From positions 1 to 64,000 of the forward strand of contig NC_011246.1 of the NCBI RefSeq assembly GCF_000019705.1: a stretch of 64,000 nt of DNA, in the 5' to 3' direction. This DNA comes from Borrelia recurrentis A1 (GTDB lineage: Bacteria > Spirochaetota > Spirochaetia > Borreliales > Borreliaceae). This document shows, one piece after another, positions 48,142 through 57,472 of the stretch (positions within the stretch are counted from its first letter, which is position 1; every line of letters begins with the position of its first letter). Position numbers and translations under genes: made by a program. The notes under the pieces are model-generated. The model made no database searches. It worked only from the letters and a program-made list of their open reading frames with translations, and had not been told where the DNA came from.

Positions 48142-50211
48142 CTATATTGCACAAAGAATACACTCATCTACTGAGAGATTTTTATTACGTGTATAATACA
48201 AGCTTTTAAGCCCCTTATTCTTTGCATAAATATAAAGTTTTACAAGTTCTCTAGTACTAGTTTCATTTGTAACATAAAGCAAAGTACTAATTCCTTGATC
48301 AACATGTCTTTGTGCTTCACTTACAAGATCAATCAATTTTCTCATATCCATATAATATGCAGACTTAAAGAAAATAGCATTTTCTCTGCTAAGATATGGC
48401 ATTGGATAATAAGTTGTAGAATTTCCATAAACTCTAGCCTCAACAGGCTCAACAATAGGCATAAGAGATGTTGTCGCATTCTGAATATAAGATATACTCT
48501 GAGTTGGAGCTACAGCTAGTCTATAAGCATGGTAAAGTCCATATCGTTGAATATCTCCTTTCAGATTGTTCCAATCACTCTTAGAAGGAATTTGAAGACA
48601 GCTAAATATTTCCCTTACAACTTCACTTCTTGGAGAGAAATCTTCATTAAGATACATATTAAAATAATTACCATTATAATATTCACTCTGCTTAAAATCT
48701 TTAAAAACAGAATTTCTCTCTTTTGCTATATTCATGCTGCTCTTTAGAGAATAAAAATTTAACAACATAAAAAATGTGCGAACAAAATCCAAAGCCTCAT
48801 CACTCTCATAAGGAATTTTATTTTTAATTAAAAAACCATGCAAATTCATAACACCAAGACCAACAGCACGATAATCATCATTAGCTTTACGTACACTTGG
48901 AGCATTATTAATACAAGACTTGTCAACAACAGATGTCAAAGCTCTCATAGCCAAGTCAACAATAAATTCAAAATCACTATTAATGACATTAACAATATTT
49001 AATGAACCCAAAATACAACTAACATCATATCCAATAACATCACCCTCACCATAATTGCCAATAACAGAAGGTGTTTGAATCTGAAAAATTTCTGTACAAA
49101 GATTAGACATCTTAACACGTCCAACTTCTTTTAATGGATGATTTAAATTACATGAAGTTTGATACATAATATAAGGGTATCCTGATTCAAACTGAAGCTT
49201 TGCAATACGAACAAGCATATCTCTAGCCGATATTTCTTTTTTTATAATACGAGGATTACTTGCAAGTAAATCATAATCTTTATCAAAATCAATATCATTC
49301 ATCATAAGCCCAGTCTCTTTATAAACTGAATATGGGGCTAATGCATAATAATTTTTATCTTGCTTTGCAAGTTCAAAAAATTTATCTGGAATTATTACTC
49401 CCAATGACAATGTCTGAACACGACTCTTCTCATCAGCATTAATCTTTTTTGTATCCAAAAAATCTTCTATATCATAATGAAAAATATTTAAATATACAGC
49501 ACCAGCACCCTTTCTCTGCCCCATCTGATCTGCATAATTAAACCCATCTTCTAAAAGCTTCATAACGGGAATAACACCTTTTGCAACATTACAAATTCCC
49601 CGTATCTCTTCACCCCTAGCTCTAATATTTGAAAGATTTAAAGCAACACCTCCACCAATTTTAGAAAGCTGCATAGCAGAAGAAATATTAAAAGTAATGC
49701 TATTTAATGAATCACCTACCTCTAATAAAAAACAAGATACAAGTTCACCTCTAACATACTTACCAGCATTTAAAAAAGTGGGGGTTGCAGGCTGATATCG
49801 CTGTTTTATCATATCTAAAGCAAGTCTCAATGCAAAATCAAAACATCCATCAGCAAGAAACAAACTAACTGCAATAATTCTATCTTCATAAGACTCAAAA
49901 TAAGTATCTTTTACTTTAAGTGCATAATCCTTATAAAATTTTGAAGCACTCATATAAGACTTAAATTTAAATTCCTCTCCCTCAACAGCTTTATATATTT
50001 CAAGTATTTGATCTTCAGAATATTTTTGATAAAAATCTTCATATAAATTGTTATCAATCAAATAATGCATTCTTTTATTTGGATTTTCAAATTTTAAAGA
50101 TTTACTTTTAATTTCTTCCAAAAAAACACTCAAAGCCTCAAGATCTTTCTCTAACCTATAAAACCCGTCTCTTAAAACCATCATCTCATTATTTAACTCT
50201 AAGTGTCTCAT
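48142..50211 (-). CDS. nrdE: NrdE, class Ib ribonucleotide reductase alpha subunit
   Basis: 689 residues from the ATG at 50211 (AAAGGATTAGTG upstream); the frame is open 18 codons further inside nrdI, but without a ribosome site. It reduces ribonucleoside diphosphates to deoxy forms. Active-site residues: C160 (LVSCFLLEVGDS), N370, C372 and E374 (SNLCTEI), and C399 (VSCILGSLN). The phosphate-binding loop is PTQSISYIQNAT. The C-terminal redox pair is ECILC, four residues from the end. It overlaps nrdI by 23 bases, indicating translational coupling. Nothing is missing. Confidence 0.96.
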   Translation of the reverse strand: MRHLELNNEMMVLRDGFYRLEKDLEALSVFLEEIKSKSLKFENPNKRMHYLIDNNLYEDFYQKYSEDQILEIYKAVEGEEFKFKSYMSASKFYKDYALKVKDTYFESYEDRIIAVSLFLADGCFDFALRLALDMIKQRYQPATPTFLNAGKYVRGELVSCFLLEVGDSLNSITFNISSAMQLSKIGGGVALNLSNIRARGEEIRGICNVAKGVIPVMKLLEDGFNYADQMGQRKGAGAVYLNIFHYDIEDFLDTKKINADEKSRVQTLSLGVIIPDKFFELAKQDKNYYALAPYSVYKETGLMMNDIDFDKDYDLLASNPRIIKKEISARDMLVRIAKLQFESGYPYIMYQTSCNLNHPLKEVGRVKMSNLCTEIFQIQTPSVIGNYGEGDVIGYDVSCILGSLNIVNVINSDFEFIVDLAMRALTSVVDKSCINNAPSVRKANDDYRAVGLGVMNLHGFLIKNKIPYESDEALDFVRTFFMLLNFYSLKSSMNIAKERNSVFKDFKQSEYYNGNYFNMYLNEDFSPRSEVVREIFSCLQIPSKSDWNNLKGDIQRYGLYHAYRLAVAPTQSISYIQNATTSLMPIVEPVEARVYGNSTTYYPMPYLSRENAIFFKSAYYMDMRKLIDLVSEAQRHVDQGISTLLYVTNETSTRELVKLYIYAKNKGLKSLYYTRNKNLSVDECILCAI

Positions 50212-50554
50212 CACTAATCCTTTCCATAAAATTCTTAACATCATGTGATGTTCCAGATAACTCAAATTTCAATATTTCAGGAACACCATATTTATCTTTT
50301 ATTAAATTAACAGCATTGCAAAATGAATCACCCCAATTTTTATTTCCACTACCAGCAACACCAATCATCAATTTAAAATTATGCTCTAAAAATTTATCAA
50401 CTTCAGATGGCACTTTCCCAAATGCAATAGTATAAGTAAGCAAAACATAAGGTTCCTCAACAATCTCATCACCTGTAACAATACGAAAAATATTACCAAG
50501 TCCTGTCTTTGAGATAAAACGCCCTATGTTTCCTGTTTTTGAAGCATAAACCAC
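50189..50554 (-). CDS. nrdI: NrdI, flavodoxin-like activator of NrdF
   Basis: 121 residues. The start is GTG at 50554, with AAAGAGGTGAG 9-10 bases upstream; there is no in-frame ATG before it. FMN-binding loops are visible: ASKTGNIGRF at the start, LLTYTIAFGKVP near 38-49 and AGSGNKNWGD near 67-76. NrdI supplies the oxidant that assembles the manganese-tyrosyl cofactor of NrdF in class Ib systems (family knowledge). It lies 75 bases after thyX. Confidence 0.93.
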   Translation of the reverse strand: MVYASKTGNIGRFISKTGLGNIFRIVTGDEIVEEPYVLLTYTIAFGKVPSEVDKFLEHNFKLMIGVAGSGNKNWGDSFCNAVNLIKDKYGVPEILKFELSGTSHDVKNFMERISDETLRVK

Positions 50555-50629
50555 TAAAATATACTCACCTCTTTGTAAAGATTACAATATTGATAAAAAA
50601 ATAATTCATAAATATTATAACCAAATTAA

Positions 50630-51448
50630 CTATAAATTAAGTTTTTCTTTTAACCTATCTAAACTTTTTTGTGATAAATTAAGTTTTGTTAAATCTAATG
50701 CCTTTCTAATCTCACATACCTCTTCACTTGAAAGCATTACACCTTCTAAAACATGCTTTTTAAAACTACTAGTTGCCAATGGTACCACCAAATTAACAAT
50801 ATCCAATAAAACATTAGCATATTCTCTTATCTCTTTTTGTGCATGGCCTGATGATCTTAGTTTAATGAAACGAAATAAATTATTAAGATCAATCTGCCAA
50901 TACCATTCGGTATATAAACTTAAAGGCAAAGTTATTCTTGCAAGCTCCCTGGAGACATCTTTTTTAATCATATCATCATAAATTTTATAAGCATTTTTAT
51001 AACTCTCATCAAGACCATCTAAAAAAGATATAGCAACATCAATGTCAATCTCCTCATCCGATCTACCCTGTTTATTTATCAAACTTTGTGTCTTAATATC
51101 TTCTCTTAAAGGCACATAAAACTCTTCTCTCATAAGACTATAACGTCCTGAGACTTCATTAATTCTTGAAGTTCTATGTCTCATCCACTGTCTTGCAACA
51201 AATATTGGAGCCTTAACATGAAAAGTAAAAACCACTTGCTCAAAAGGACTTGTATGCTCATTCCTGATTAAATAGTCAATAAGAGCAGCACTATCTCTTT
51301 TTGCTTTAGAATCTCTATAAGAAACTCTAGCAGAATTAACTATTCTCTCATCACTGCCCATATAATCAATAAGTCTCAAGAACCCTTTATCTAATACTTT
51401 ATATTCTCTGTCCAATACTTCTTCTGCTGCATCTACATGATCATGCAT
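50630..51448 (-). CDS. thyX: ThyX, flavin-dependent thymidylate synthase
   Basis: 272 residues. The ThyX signature is complete: RHRTSRINEVSGRYS at residues 90-104. SPFEQVVFTFHVKAPIFVARQWM before it and the RITLPLSLYTEWYW and RFIKLRSSGHAQKEIREYA segments after it are also typical. It makes dTMP from dUMP using FAD/NADPH and methylene-tetrahydrofolate. TAGGATGG lies before the ATG. First gene of the thyX-nrdI-nrdE-nrdF run, a set known on relapsing-fever megaplasmids. It gives the cell its own dNTP supply in a purine- and deoxynucleotide-poor genus. Confidence 0.96.
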   Translation of the reverse strand: MHDHVDAAEEVLDREYKVLDKGFLRLIDYMGSDERIVNSARVSYRDSKAKRDSAALIDYLIRNEHTSPFEQVVFTFHVKAPIFVARQWMRHRTSRINEVSGRYSLMREEFYVPLREDIKTQSLINKQGRSDEEIDIDVAISFLDGLDESYKNAYKIYDDMIKKDVSRELARITLPLSLYTEWYWQIDLNNLFRFIKLRSSGHAQKEIREYANVLLDIVNLVVPLATSSFKKHVLEGVMLSSEEVCEIRKALDLTKLNLSQKSLDRLKEKLNL

Positions 51449-51873
51449 AAAACCATCCTACTTAATTAAAAATTTTTTTCAAAAAACAAATTATCGTCTG
51501 CGTATCAAAGCCACAAAAACAAACATCAAAATATAAAAAAACTAATAAATGACTCTACAAACACCTTATGAATCACCCATCACACGATATATCTTACCTT
51601 TAAATACCACAATACACCCCAAACACCTTAACGATTTATAAAAAACTTAATCACTACAATCAAAGTAAAAATTAATAAATAAATGTTAACACAAAACTAT
51701 TCAATATTAAACAAGCTATTTTGCCCAAAAACGCACATTTAATTTATACACAATTAAGACAAGAATAAACTTGAAAATAATAACATATAAAATATAAATT
51801 AAATTTAAAAATAATAAAATTGCTATAAAACCATATTTTTATGATACAATACAATTTTTGGGAGGATTAAAAA
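51449..51873. promoter_or_regulatory. Divergent region, thyX and lipoprotein promoters
   Basis: A 425-base gap. On the plus side TTGCTA (51820-51825) and TATGATACAAT (51840-51850) are plausible -35 and -10 elements for the 51874 gene, with uncertain spacing. Nothing clear is seen for thyX. No open frame is supported. Confidence 0.4.
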
Positions 51874-52710
51874 TTGAAAAAAATAATTATTTTATTAGCT
51901 TTATTTATAATAATACTATCTATGGCATCTTGTTTTTTAGATGATCAAATAGATTACTCAAAAGTTCAACTTGATCAAGCATTAAGTAATATTATAAATA
52001 AATACAATCATAATAAATTAAAAGATTTACAAAAAGAAAAGGTTGAAGAAGAAGAACAAACCACATTTGAAGTGATTGAAGGGCAAAAAGAACAATGCAT
52101 GTGCATAGGCTGTTGGTTCTGGTGTAGTTGCCCAAAACCTAAATGTTATATTACTTGGATGAAAATTAAAGCCAAAGAAATTGTTGACCAGGATAAAAAG
52201 GTAATAGCAGCGCTTAAAGACAAACTTAGATATTCATATTCAGTATCGCCCATCAAATATAATAATGATTACAGCAAATACGTTATGCCTTTAATCCTAT
52301 TTGAAAGTATGGACGAAAATATTGAAGTTACATCATTTAATTTAACAGACCATAAAAACTTAGACTTTAATAATAAGAGAGTTCTTGGTGGTTTGATTCA
52401 AGGAATACCAAAGGTAGAAAAATCATCTGAAGAAGGATATCAAAATGTATACCCTTATGGAATACTAAATGCAACAGCTCCAACTGGTGGGGAAGAATTG
52501 ATATCTGCTTTTAAATCTCTATACAAAAACGGAAAATGGGATTTCATGAAGGCAGAAATTAAAGTAAAAGACAAGACAAAGAATCAAGAATCAACACATA
52601 ATATACTGCTTGATGGGAAATTATTTAATGAATTTATAAAAACAGTAATAAATAACCATCAAGGCACAACTACTGCAAATACCAAATTCCAAGTTCCCAT
52701 TAACAATTAA
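51874..52710 (+). CDS. Lipoprotein with Cys/Trp-rich patch
   Basis: 278 residues. The start is TTG with GGGAGGA 7 bases upstream. The signal ends SMASC (Cys 20). After an acidic helix comes a patch with six cysteines at 75, 77, 80, 84, 86 and 91 (CMCIGCWFWCSCPKPKCYI). The remainder (KYVMPLILFESMDENIEVTSF, YPYGILNATAPTGGEELISA, KSLYKNGKWDFMKAEIKVKD) matches the next gene throughout. The pair may belong with S2-type Borrelia antigens, but I cannot confirm this. Distinct from the array families. Presumed surface or periplasmic lipoprotein. Confidence 0.75.
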   Translation: MKKIIILLALFIIILSMASCFLDDQIDYSKVQLDQALSNIINKYNHNKLKDLQKEKVEEEEQTTFEVIEGQKEQCMCIGCWFWCSCPKPKCYITWMKIKAKEIVDQDKKVIAALKDKLRYSYSVSPIKYNNDYSKYVMPLILFESMDENIEVTSFNLTDHKNLDFNNKRVLGGLIQGIPKVEKSSEEGYQNVYPYGILNATAPTGGEELISAFKSLYKNGKWDFMKAEIKVKDKTKNQESTHNILLDGKLFNEFIKTVINNHQGTTTANTKFQVPINN

Positions 52711-52749
52711 AAATATAAAAAATTATACAATTAATACTTAAAATTTCAG

Positions 52750-52779
52750 TAATTCTTATATTAATTGTAGAATTACTCA
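52750..52779 (+). terminator. Hairpin after the 51874 gene
   Basis: AGTAATTCT and AGAATTACT form a 9-bp stem with a 12-base loop, 40 bases after the stop codon. No strong T run. Confidence 0.5.
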
Positions 52780-53011
52780 GACTTATTAAACAACCTCAAA
52801 CAAAAGCAAATAACCCTAGATACACAATTCTCAACATTTTTTTAAAGTATCATTTTGATAATGACCCTTAATTTATATTTCAATTCATAATATTTAATAT
52901 ACTTAAACAATGAAAAAAATTTTTATTGATATAATTTATATTATACTAATTAAAAAAACCACTATATCAAATACAAAATTTAAAAAAACAAACAATTAAA
53001 GGGGGTAAAAA

Positions 53012-53842
53012 GTGATAAGAATCATAATAGCATTATTAGCCATCGTATCATGCAGTGTCCAACAAAACCACAACTTAGAAAAACAACATAAACGATTTAT
53101 TCAGCCTACATATAACAAATTTAAACACAAGAGAACTCCAGGAAACATAGACCCTGACAACGATATAACTAAATATCAATCAGAACAATTACAAATAGAA
53201 GAAGGAAGCTTAGATGTATGCCTACAAGTAACACCTCATTCGTGGTGGCCTTTTTCTTCAAACAATTGCAAAATTACTTGGATAAAAAACAATTTTCAAA
53301 AAATTATTGAAACAGATACACAAAAAGAATCAAAACTATTGCAAGGTAAATTGCATTACACATATATAGTAGCACCAATTAAAAGCCATAATGAATATAC
53401 TAAATATGTTATGCCTTTAATATTATTTGCAAGCCTGGTTGACTACATTGAAATAATTTCATTTAAATTAAAATGTCGTCCAAATTTAAATCTGGATTTT
53501 GAAAAAGGTTCCATGCAAAATCTTAGAAATCGGGTAGCTGATCAAGTAAATAAAGCAGTTAAAGCCCAAGGTTATAAAAAAGCATATCTTTATGGAACAA
53601 TAAATATGCTCTACCCAGAAGGTGGAAAAGACTTAATAAATGCATTTAAAAGTCAGTATAAAAATGGTAATTGGAGCTTTATGGAAGCAGAAATAACCAT
53701 TAAAGACACACTTGATCACAAAACAACCACTCAATCAATACTTTTAGACAGCATAATGTTTAACGAATTTTTAAAATTAGTTATAAAAAAGCATCCTGAC
53801 ATAAAAGAGGCAAATAATCAATTTAGGGCACCTGTTGATTAA
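53012..53842 (+). CDS. Lipoprotein, paralog of the 51874 gene
   Basis: 276 residues. The start is GTG with GGGGG just upstream. The short signal ends AIVSC (Cys 14). It shares with its neighbour KYVMPLILFASLVDYIEIISF, KAYLYGTINMLYPEGG and FKSQYKNGNWSFMEAEITIKD. The cysteine patch is reduced to two residues, C70 and C86 (SSNNCKITW), with HSWWPF between. Tandem duplication followed by change of the patch. Function unknown. Confidence 0.75.
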   Translation: MIRIIIALLAIVSCSVQQNHNLEKQHKRFIQPTYNKFKHKRTPGNIDPDNDITKYQSEQLQIEEGSLDVCLQVTPHSWWPFSSNNCKITWIKNNFQKIIETDTQKESKLLQGKLHYTYIVAPIKSHNEYTKYVMPLILFASLVDYIEIISFKLKCRPNLNLDFEKGSMQNLRNRVADQVNKAVKAQGYKKAYLYGTINMLYPEGGKDLINAFKSQYKNGNWSFMEAEITIKDTLDHKTTTQSILLDSIMFNEFLKLVIKKHPDIKEANNQFRAPVD

Positions 53843-53867
53843 TCTGATCATTCCTAATGATCAGATT
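53841..53867 (+). terminator. Rho-independent terminator
   Basis: AATCTGATCAT and ATGATCAGATT form an 11-bp stem with a 5-base loop and end in TTTT. It starts at the stop codon of the 53012 gene. Confidence 0.85.
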
Positions 53868-53912
53868 TTAAATATCAACAGTTTTTAAAAACTTTAAAAT
53901 GAAATATCCAAA

Positions 53913-54520
53913 CTAATACGAATGCAAAACATCATACACCTGCCTCTTTAATGACGCAAATATCCCTGCATGATTGGCCAATTTAAGCGCTAAATAAGCC
54001 CCATTATAACCACTATCACCACAACAAGCAACTTTTAAAGTTTTTAGATATTCTTTTTCTTTTACATTAAGTTGTATTTCAAATGTATCTTTTTTAGGAT
54101 TTTACCATCTGCAAATTCATATATAGCATCAAGTATTTCATCTCTAACTTTTAATGTCAAAACTATATCAGCAACTGCCTCTTTTACCTTATCAGCATTA
54201 AGAATAACTAAAAATTCATAAAACTCATCATCACTATAAGTACGTATATGAGACATATCGTCTAAAATAGTAGAATCTGTTAATGCACTCCTTAAAAATC
54301 TAACTGCCTGCTTTTCTTCATTTGATAAGTCAAAATCTGAAATTAACTTTTCTAATGAAACATTATCAAAATTAACACCAATATCAAAATCACTATCAAT
54401 AATATCACGAAAAGCAACATCATCAGAATCATAAACTAAATCAAAATTACCAGAATACTTTTCATCCTTACAACAAAAAAATAAAACAAAAAACAAGAGC
54501 AAATTACCAAGAACTTTCAT
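53913..54520 (-). pseudogene. BTA121-like lipoprotein, frameshifted
   Basis: The start is the ATG at 54520 (AAGGAGATATTAAAAAT upstream; the frame is open 13 codons further without a site). The signal ends LFFCC. FDLSNEEKQAVRFLRSALTD and YSDDEFYEFLVILNADKVKE resemble the BTA121 domain. The first frame stops at 54062 after ILKKIHLKYNLM. Adding one A to the AAAA run of GGTAAAATCC gives GKNPKKDTFEIQLNVKEKEY and an ordered tail (KVACCGDSGYNGAYLALKLA) to 53913. About 200 residues if joined. Again a -1 correction at an A run. Confidence 0.65.
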
Positions 54521-54733
54521 ATTTTTAATATCTCCTTCTAATTGAAAAAGATATCTCATTAATATTCATTTAAACAAAATTTAATAAAATTAATTAATTA
54601 AACTTCAATATATAATGTATAAATATGTAAACTGACAATAAAAAGACTTAATTTTAGATAACTTTGACTACAAATTAAATTCAGGAAAGAAAATAATACA
54701 ATATAATACCTAATTAAATACTATCTATAATAC

Positions 54734-55351
54734 TCAAGATACACCTGCAGTACTGCCACTTGCAAGAGTAGGAGCTCCACTGGCATTTATATAAGTTATG
54801 GTTCCAGAAGAATGTGTATGACTTTCAAACAATTTGCCATTAATATACACATTACCTTTAAGTTCAATATTACCAGCTTCAATAACTAAAGACTTAAGAG
54901 AAATTTTGGAATGTTCACCATCACAAATTATGTTCTTTAAATTCAAAGAAGAATCCTCACTAGTAACATCAAGTTCCTTTGTATCAATTTTAAATTTCTC
55001 TACACTTATTCCCACATTTCTAAGAGTTAGAGCATTTAAAATATAAAAATAATGCTTATCAAAATAATTATTATCACTCTCATTAAAAATATTTATGCTG
55101 CTTTGAAGCAAAACCACCCTATCACCTTCTACAAGCTCAAGTTTTAAATTTGAAATATTACGACTTATAATATTTAAATCTTCATATTCTTCAATTACAA
55201 CAATTCCCTCTTGTTTTTCAAAATCAAATTTCTTAACAATTCCAATCCTACAGATAAATACATTATCTTGCAAATATCTCTTAGCATCCTCAAATGCCAA
55301 ACCTTCACTCAAATTTCCAAGCCTTCTTGAAATTTCATAATTGCTTTGCAT
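54734..55351 (-). CDS. DUF777-type phage protein, baseplate-spike-like
   Basis: 205 residues. The second half reads like a beta-helical spike (ISLKSLVIEAGNIELKGNVY), ending FESHTHSSGTITYIN and ASGAPTLASGSTAGVS, the HTH-x-G and GxTxGxS ends typical of phage baseplate gpV/gp45-type proteins. It lies last in the tail operon, where cp32 and lp54 carry DUF777. A membrane-piercing spike role is inferred. No further baseplate genes follow, so the tail set looks incomplete. Confidence 0.75.
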   Translation of the reverse strand: MQSNYEISRRLGNLSEGLAFEDAKRYLQDNVFICRIGIVKKFDFEKQEGIVVIEEYEDLNIISRNISNLKLELVEGDRVVLLQSSINIFNESDNNYFDKHYFYILNALTLRNVGISVEKFKIDTKELDVTSEDSSLNLKNIICDGEHSKISLKSLVIEAGNIELKGNVYINGKLFESHTHSSGTITYINASGAPTLASGSTAGVS

Positions 55352-55384
55352 AAATCCTACCTATAAAATATAAATTACAAATAC

Positions 55385-56297
55385 TTATAAAACATTAGAT
55401 TTGTCATAAAGACTTAACCTTAATACACACTTACCTACATTATTTAACTCAGCACTGGTTCTGTGAACAACAGTCTTAACAATATTACCATACCTATCAA
55501 TAAACTGAAACGGATCTCCTACCTTAATTTTATCTGTAAAGAGAAGTGTAGCATCCCAAAAATTAATAGTAGATTTACCCACAAACCTAACCTCTCTTTG
55601 AGGACTAGAGAGAGGTACAAAATTTTCAAGTTTGTTATAATTTTGATTACTGCTAAATCCATTAAAATTAATAAATACAAATTTAGTATCAACTTTATAA
55701 TCTAAATCCCCAATATCAACAAAAATTAATTGAACATATTTCCCAATAAGTCTTTCTATAAATTCTCTTAAAGTAGAGGCATAAAAACTCTGATATATGA
55801 TACTCTCCCTATCTTGTTCACTCATATAAATAATTGCTTGCCCTGGACATGCCAAATTAATTGCATCTTTAAGAGATTTACCAGTATAATCTTTAATATC
55901 AAGTTTTTTATTGAAAAACGTATCTTGAGATAAAAGATAAACTTCATATTGAGAAATAAAATCGCCATTCTGACACTCAAAATCAACAGGAGCACCTAAA
56001 TACCCAGAAATAATAAATTTATAACCTAAATCATCATCACTAGCAAATTTCTTATAATATATTCTAACAATATCTCCCTCCCTGTCCTAAAGATTTGCTA
56101 AAATTCAAAGGTACATTAAACAATCTAATTTGTGCTTTTTCCCACTGCAAAGAACCTACACAAGAATATTCATTACTAATTATAATATTAACAACAGGCC
56201 CTCCATTTTTTGTTTCTACTACCAATTTAGGTCTTTGATCTCTAAATGCAACATCATCATAAAATTCTATTTTAAAGTCATACTGAAATAACAACAT
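55385..56297 (-). pseudogene. DUF693-type phage protein, frameshift in G-rich run
   Basis: The likely start is the ATG at 56297 (AAGGAATTGT upstream; MLLFQYDFKIEFYDDVAF). The first frame ends at 56064 after LGQGGRYC. Dropping one G from CAGGGAGGGAG gives GQEGDIVRIYYKKFASDDDL and an open frame through ISGYLGAPVDFECQNGDF and on to 55385. Joined length is about 303 residues, close to the family. Order and sequence fit DUF693 of the cp32/lp54 late genes, probably a baseplate or tail-hub part. One lost base would inactivate it unless this is a read error. Confidence 0.75.
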
Positions 56298-56441
56298 ACA
56301 ATTCCTTATCATTGCAACCAAAATTATCAATTACAACCTATAATTAATCTCCAATTAAATCAATACTTACAAAGACCTACAAAATTTAAAAATTCAATTT
56401 AACTAAAAAATTCAACATCCAAATCAATCGCCAAATTGCAA

Positions 56442-57428
56442 TTACTCATCACCACTATCTTTACTGCCTCTCTTATAAGTCACAGGTTTCTCACCAAGTG
56501 GCCTTACAATAGGTCTTACAAAATTTGGTCTAATATCACTACCAGGTCTCCTAAGACTAGGTCTTATGCTACTTGGTCTAAGGTTGCCTCTCTTAATACT
56601 ACTTGGTTTTACAACTTTTGACCCTGAAACATTTGGCCTTCCACTTGACTGTCTTGAAACAACAGATCTTGGCATTTCTTGTCTTGGAACAGATTGTTGC
56701 ACACGACTTTCACGATCATAATTTGGTCTTTGTACTCTACTTACAGGACGACTTCCACGATCATAACCTGGCACTACCGCACCTCTTCTTTCCTGCGAAG
56801 CATCATCATATTCATTTTCCATAGAATTATTACCATATCTTTGATCATTTAATTGATGATTTACCTTCTGACCATTTGCACCCAATTTAATACCAAGTCT
56901 TTGTTTAATATAATCTTCAACAAACTCAATCTCTTTAAGTTGCAATTTAATAAATAACTTGGTATAGTCTGGATTTTTAATCCAAGTTTTATTGCTAAAA
57001 GTTAAAACTCTATGTCTATACATCCCAAATGTATCTTCCATAGGAATTTCTATCAATTGCTTAAATCTATTATCAGTTTCTGTAAAAACATCATCATCAA
57101 AATATTGACCATATTCTCTTAAAAACTCATCTTCTACTTGTAAAAAAATATTATCTCGTATCACATTTACAAGACATTTATAATAACCTTCAAGCTCTGA
57201 TATTCTAGATAAAATATGCTTTGATTTAACATTTTTATTTGGATCATCAACATTTACCAAAATACCATCTACAACTTTATAACTTGCCTCATAAGCTTCC
57301 TCAATATCTCGTTCAAAATTCCAACTACTAAAATCAAAAGGTCTAACTAAAGGTGATGATGGACTTACAACTGAATTAAGATTTGAAAATAAAATGAATA
57401 AAAATACAATATACCGAACTTTAACCAT
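56442..57428 (-). CDS. Secreted Arg/Ser/Pro-rich protein in tail operon
   Basis: 328 residues from the ATG at 57428; an ATG two codons upstream lies too close to TAGGAGA. The signal peptide (about 1-21, FLFILFSNLNSVVS) has no lipobox. A helical domain (about 30-185) follows, then a low-complexity tail of about 130 residues with repeated RGS, RPS, RRP and IRP units (PSSIRPSLRRPGSDIRP), strongly basic. It lies between DUF792 and DUF693 in the tail gene order. lp54 may hold a comparable gene here (BBA49 region), but I am unsure. A basic disordered tail could bind acidic surfaces or DNA; not shown. Confidence 0.75.
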   Translation of the reverse strand: MVKVRYIVFLFILFSNLNSVVSPSSPLVRPFDFSSWNFERDIEEAYEASYKVVDGILVNVDDPNKNVKSKHILSRISELEGYYKCLVNVIRDNIFLQVEDEFLREYGQYFDDDVFTETDNRFKQLIEIPMEDTFGMYRHRVLTFSNKTWIKNPDYTKLFIKLQLKEIEFVEDYIKQRLGIKLGANGQKVNHQLNDQRYGNNSMENEYDDASQERRGAVVPGYDRGSRPVSRVQRPNYDRESRVQQSVPRQEMPRSVVSRQSSGRPNVSGSKVVKPSSIKRGNLRPSSIRPSLRRPGSDIRPNFVRPIVRPLGEKPVTYKRGSKDSGDE

Positions 57429-57472
57429 AAACATTCTCCTAAATAAATATAATTATATTATATAATTATATT

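Noticed and set aside
48295-48747. Plus-strand frames inside nrdE
   Set aside because: Antisense to strongly conserved nrdE sequence; no start signals.
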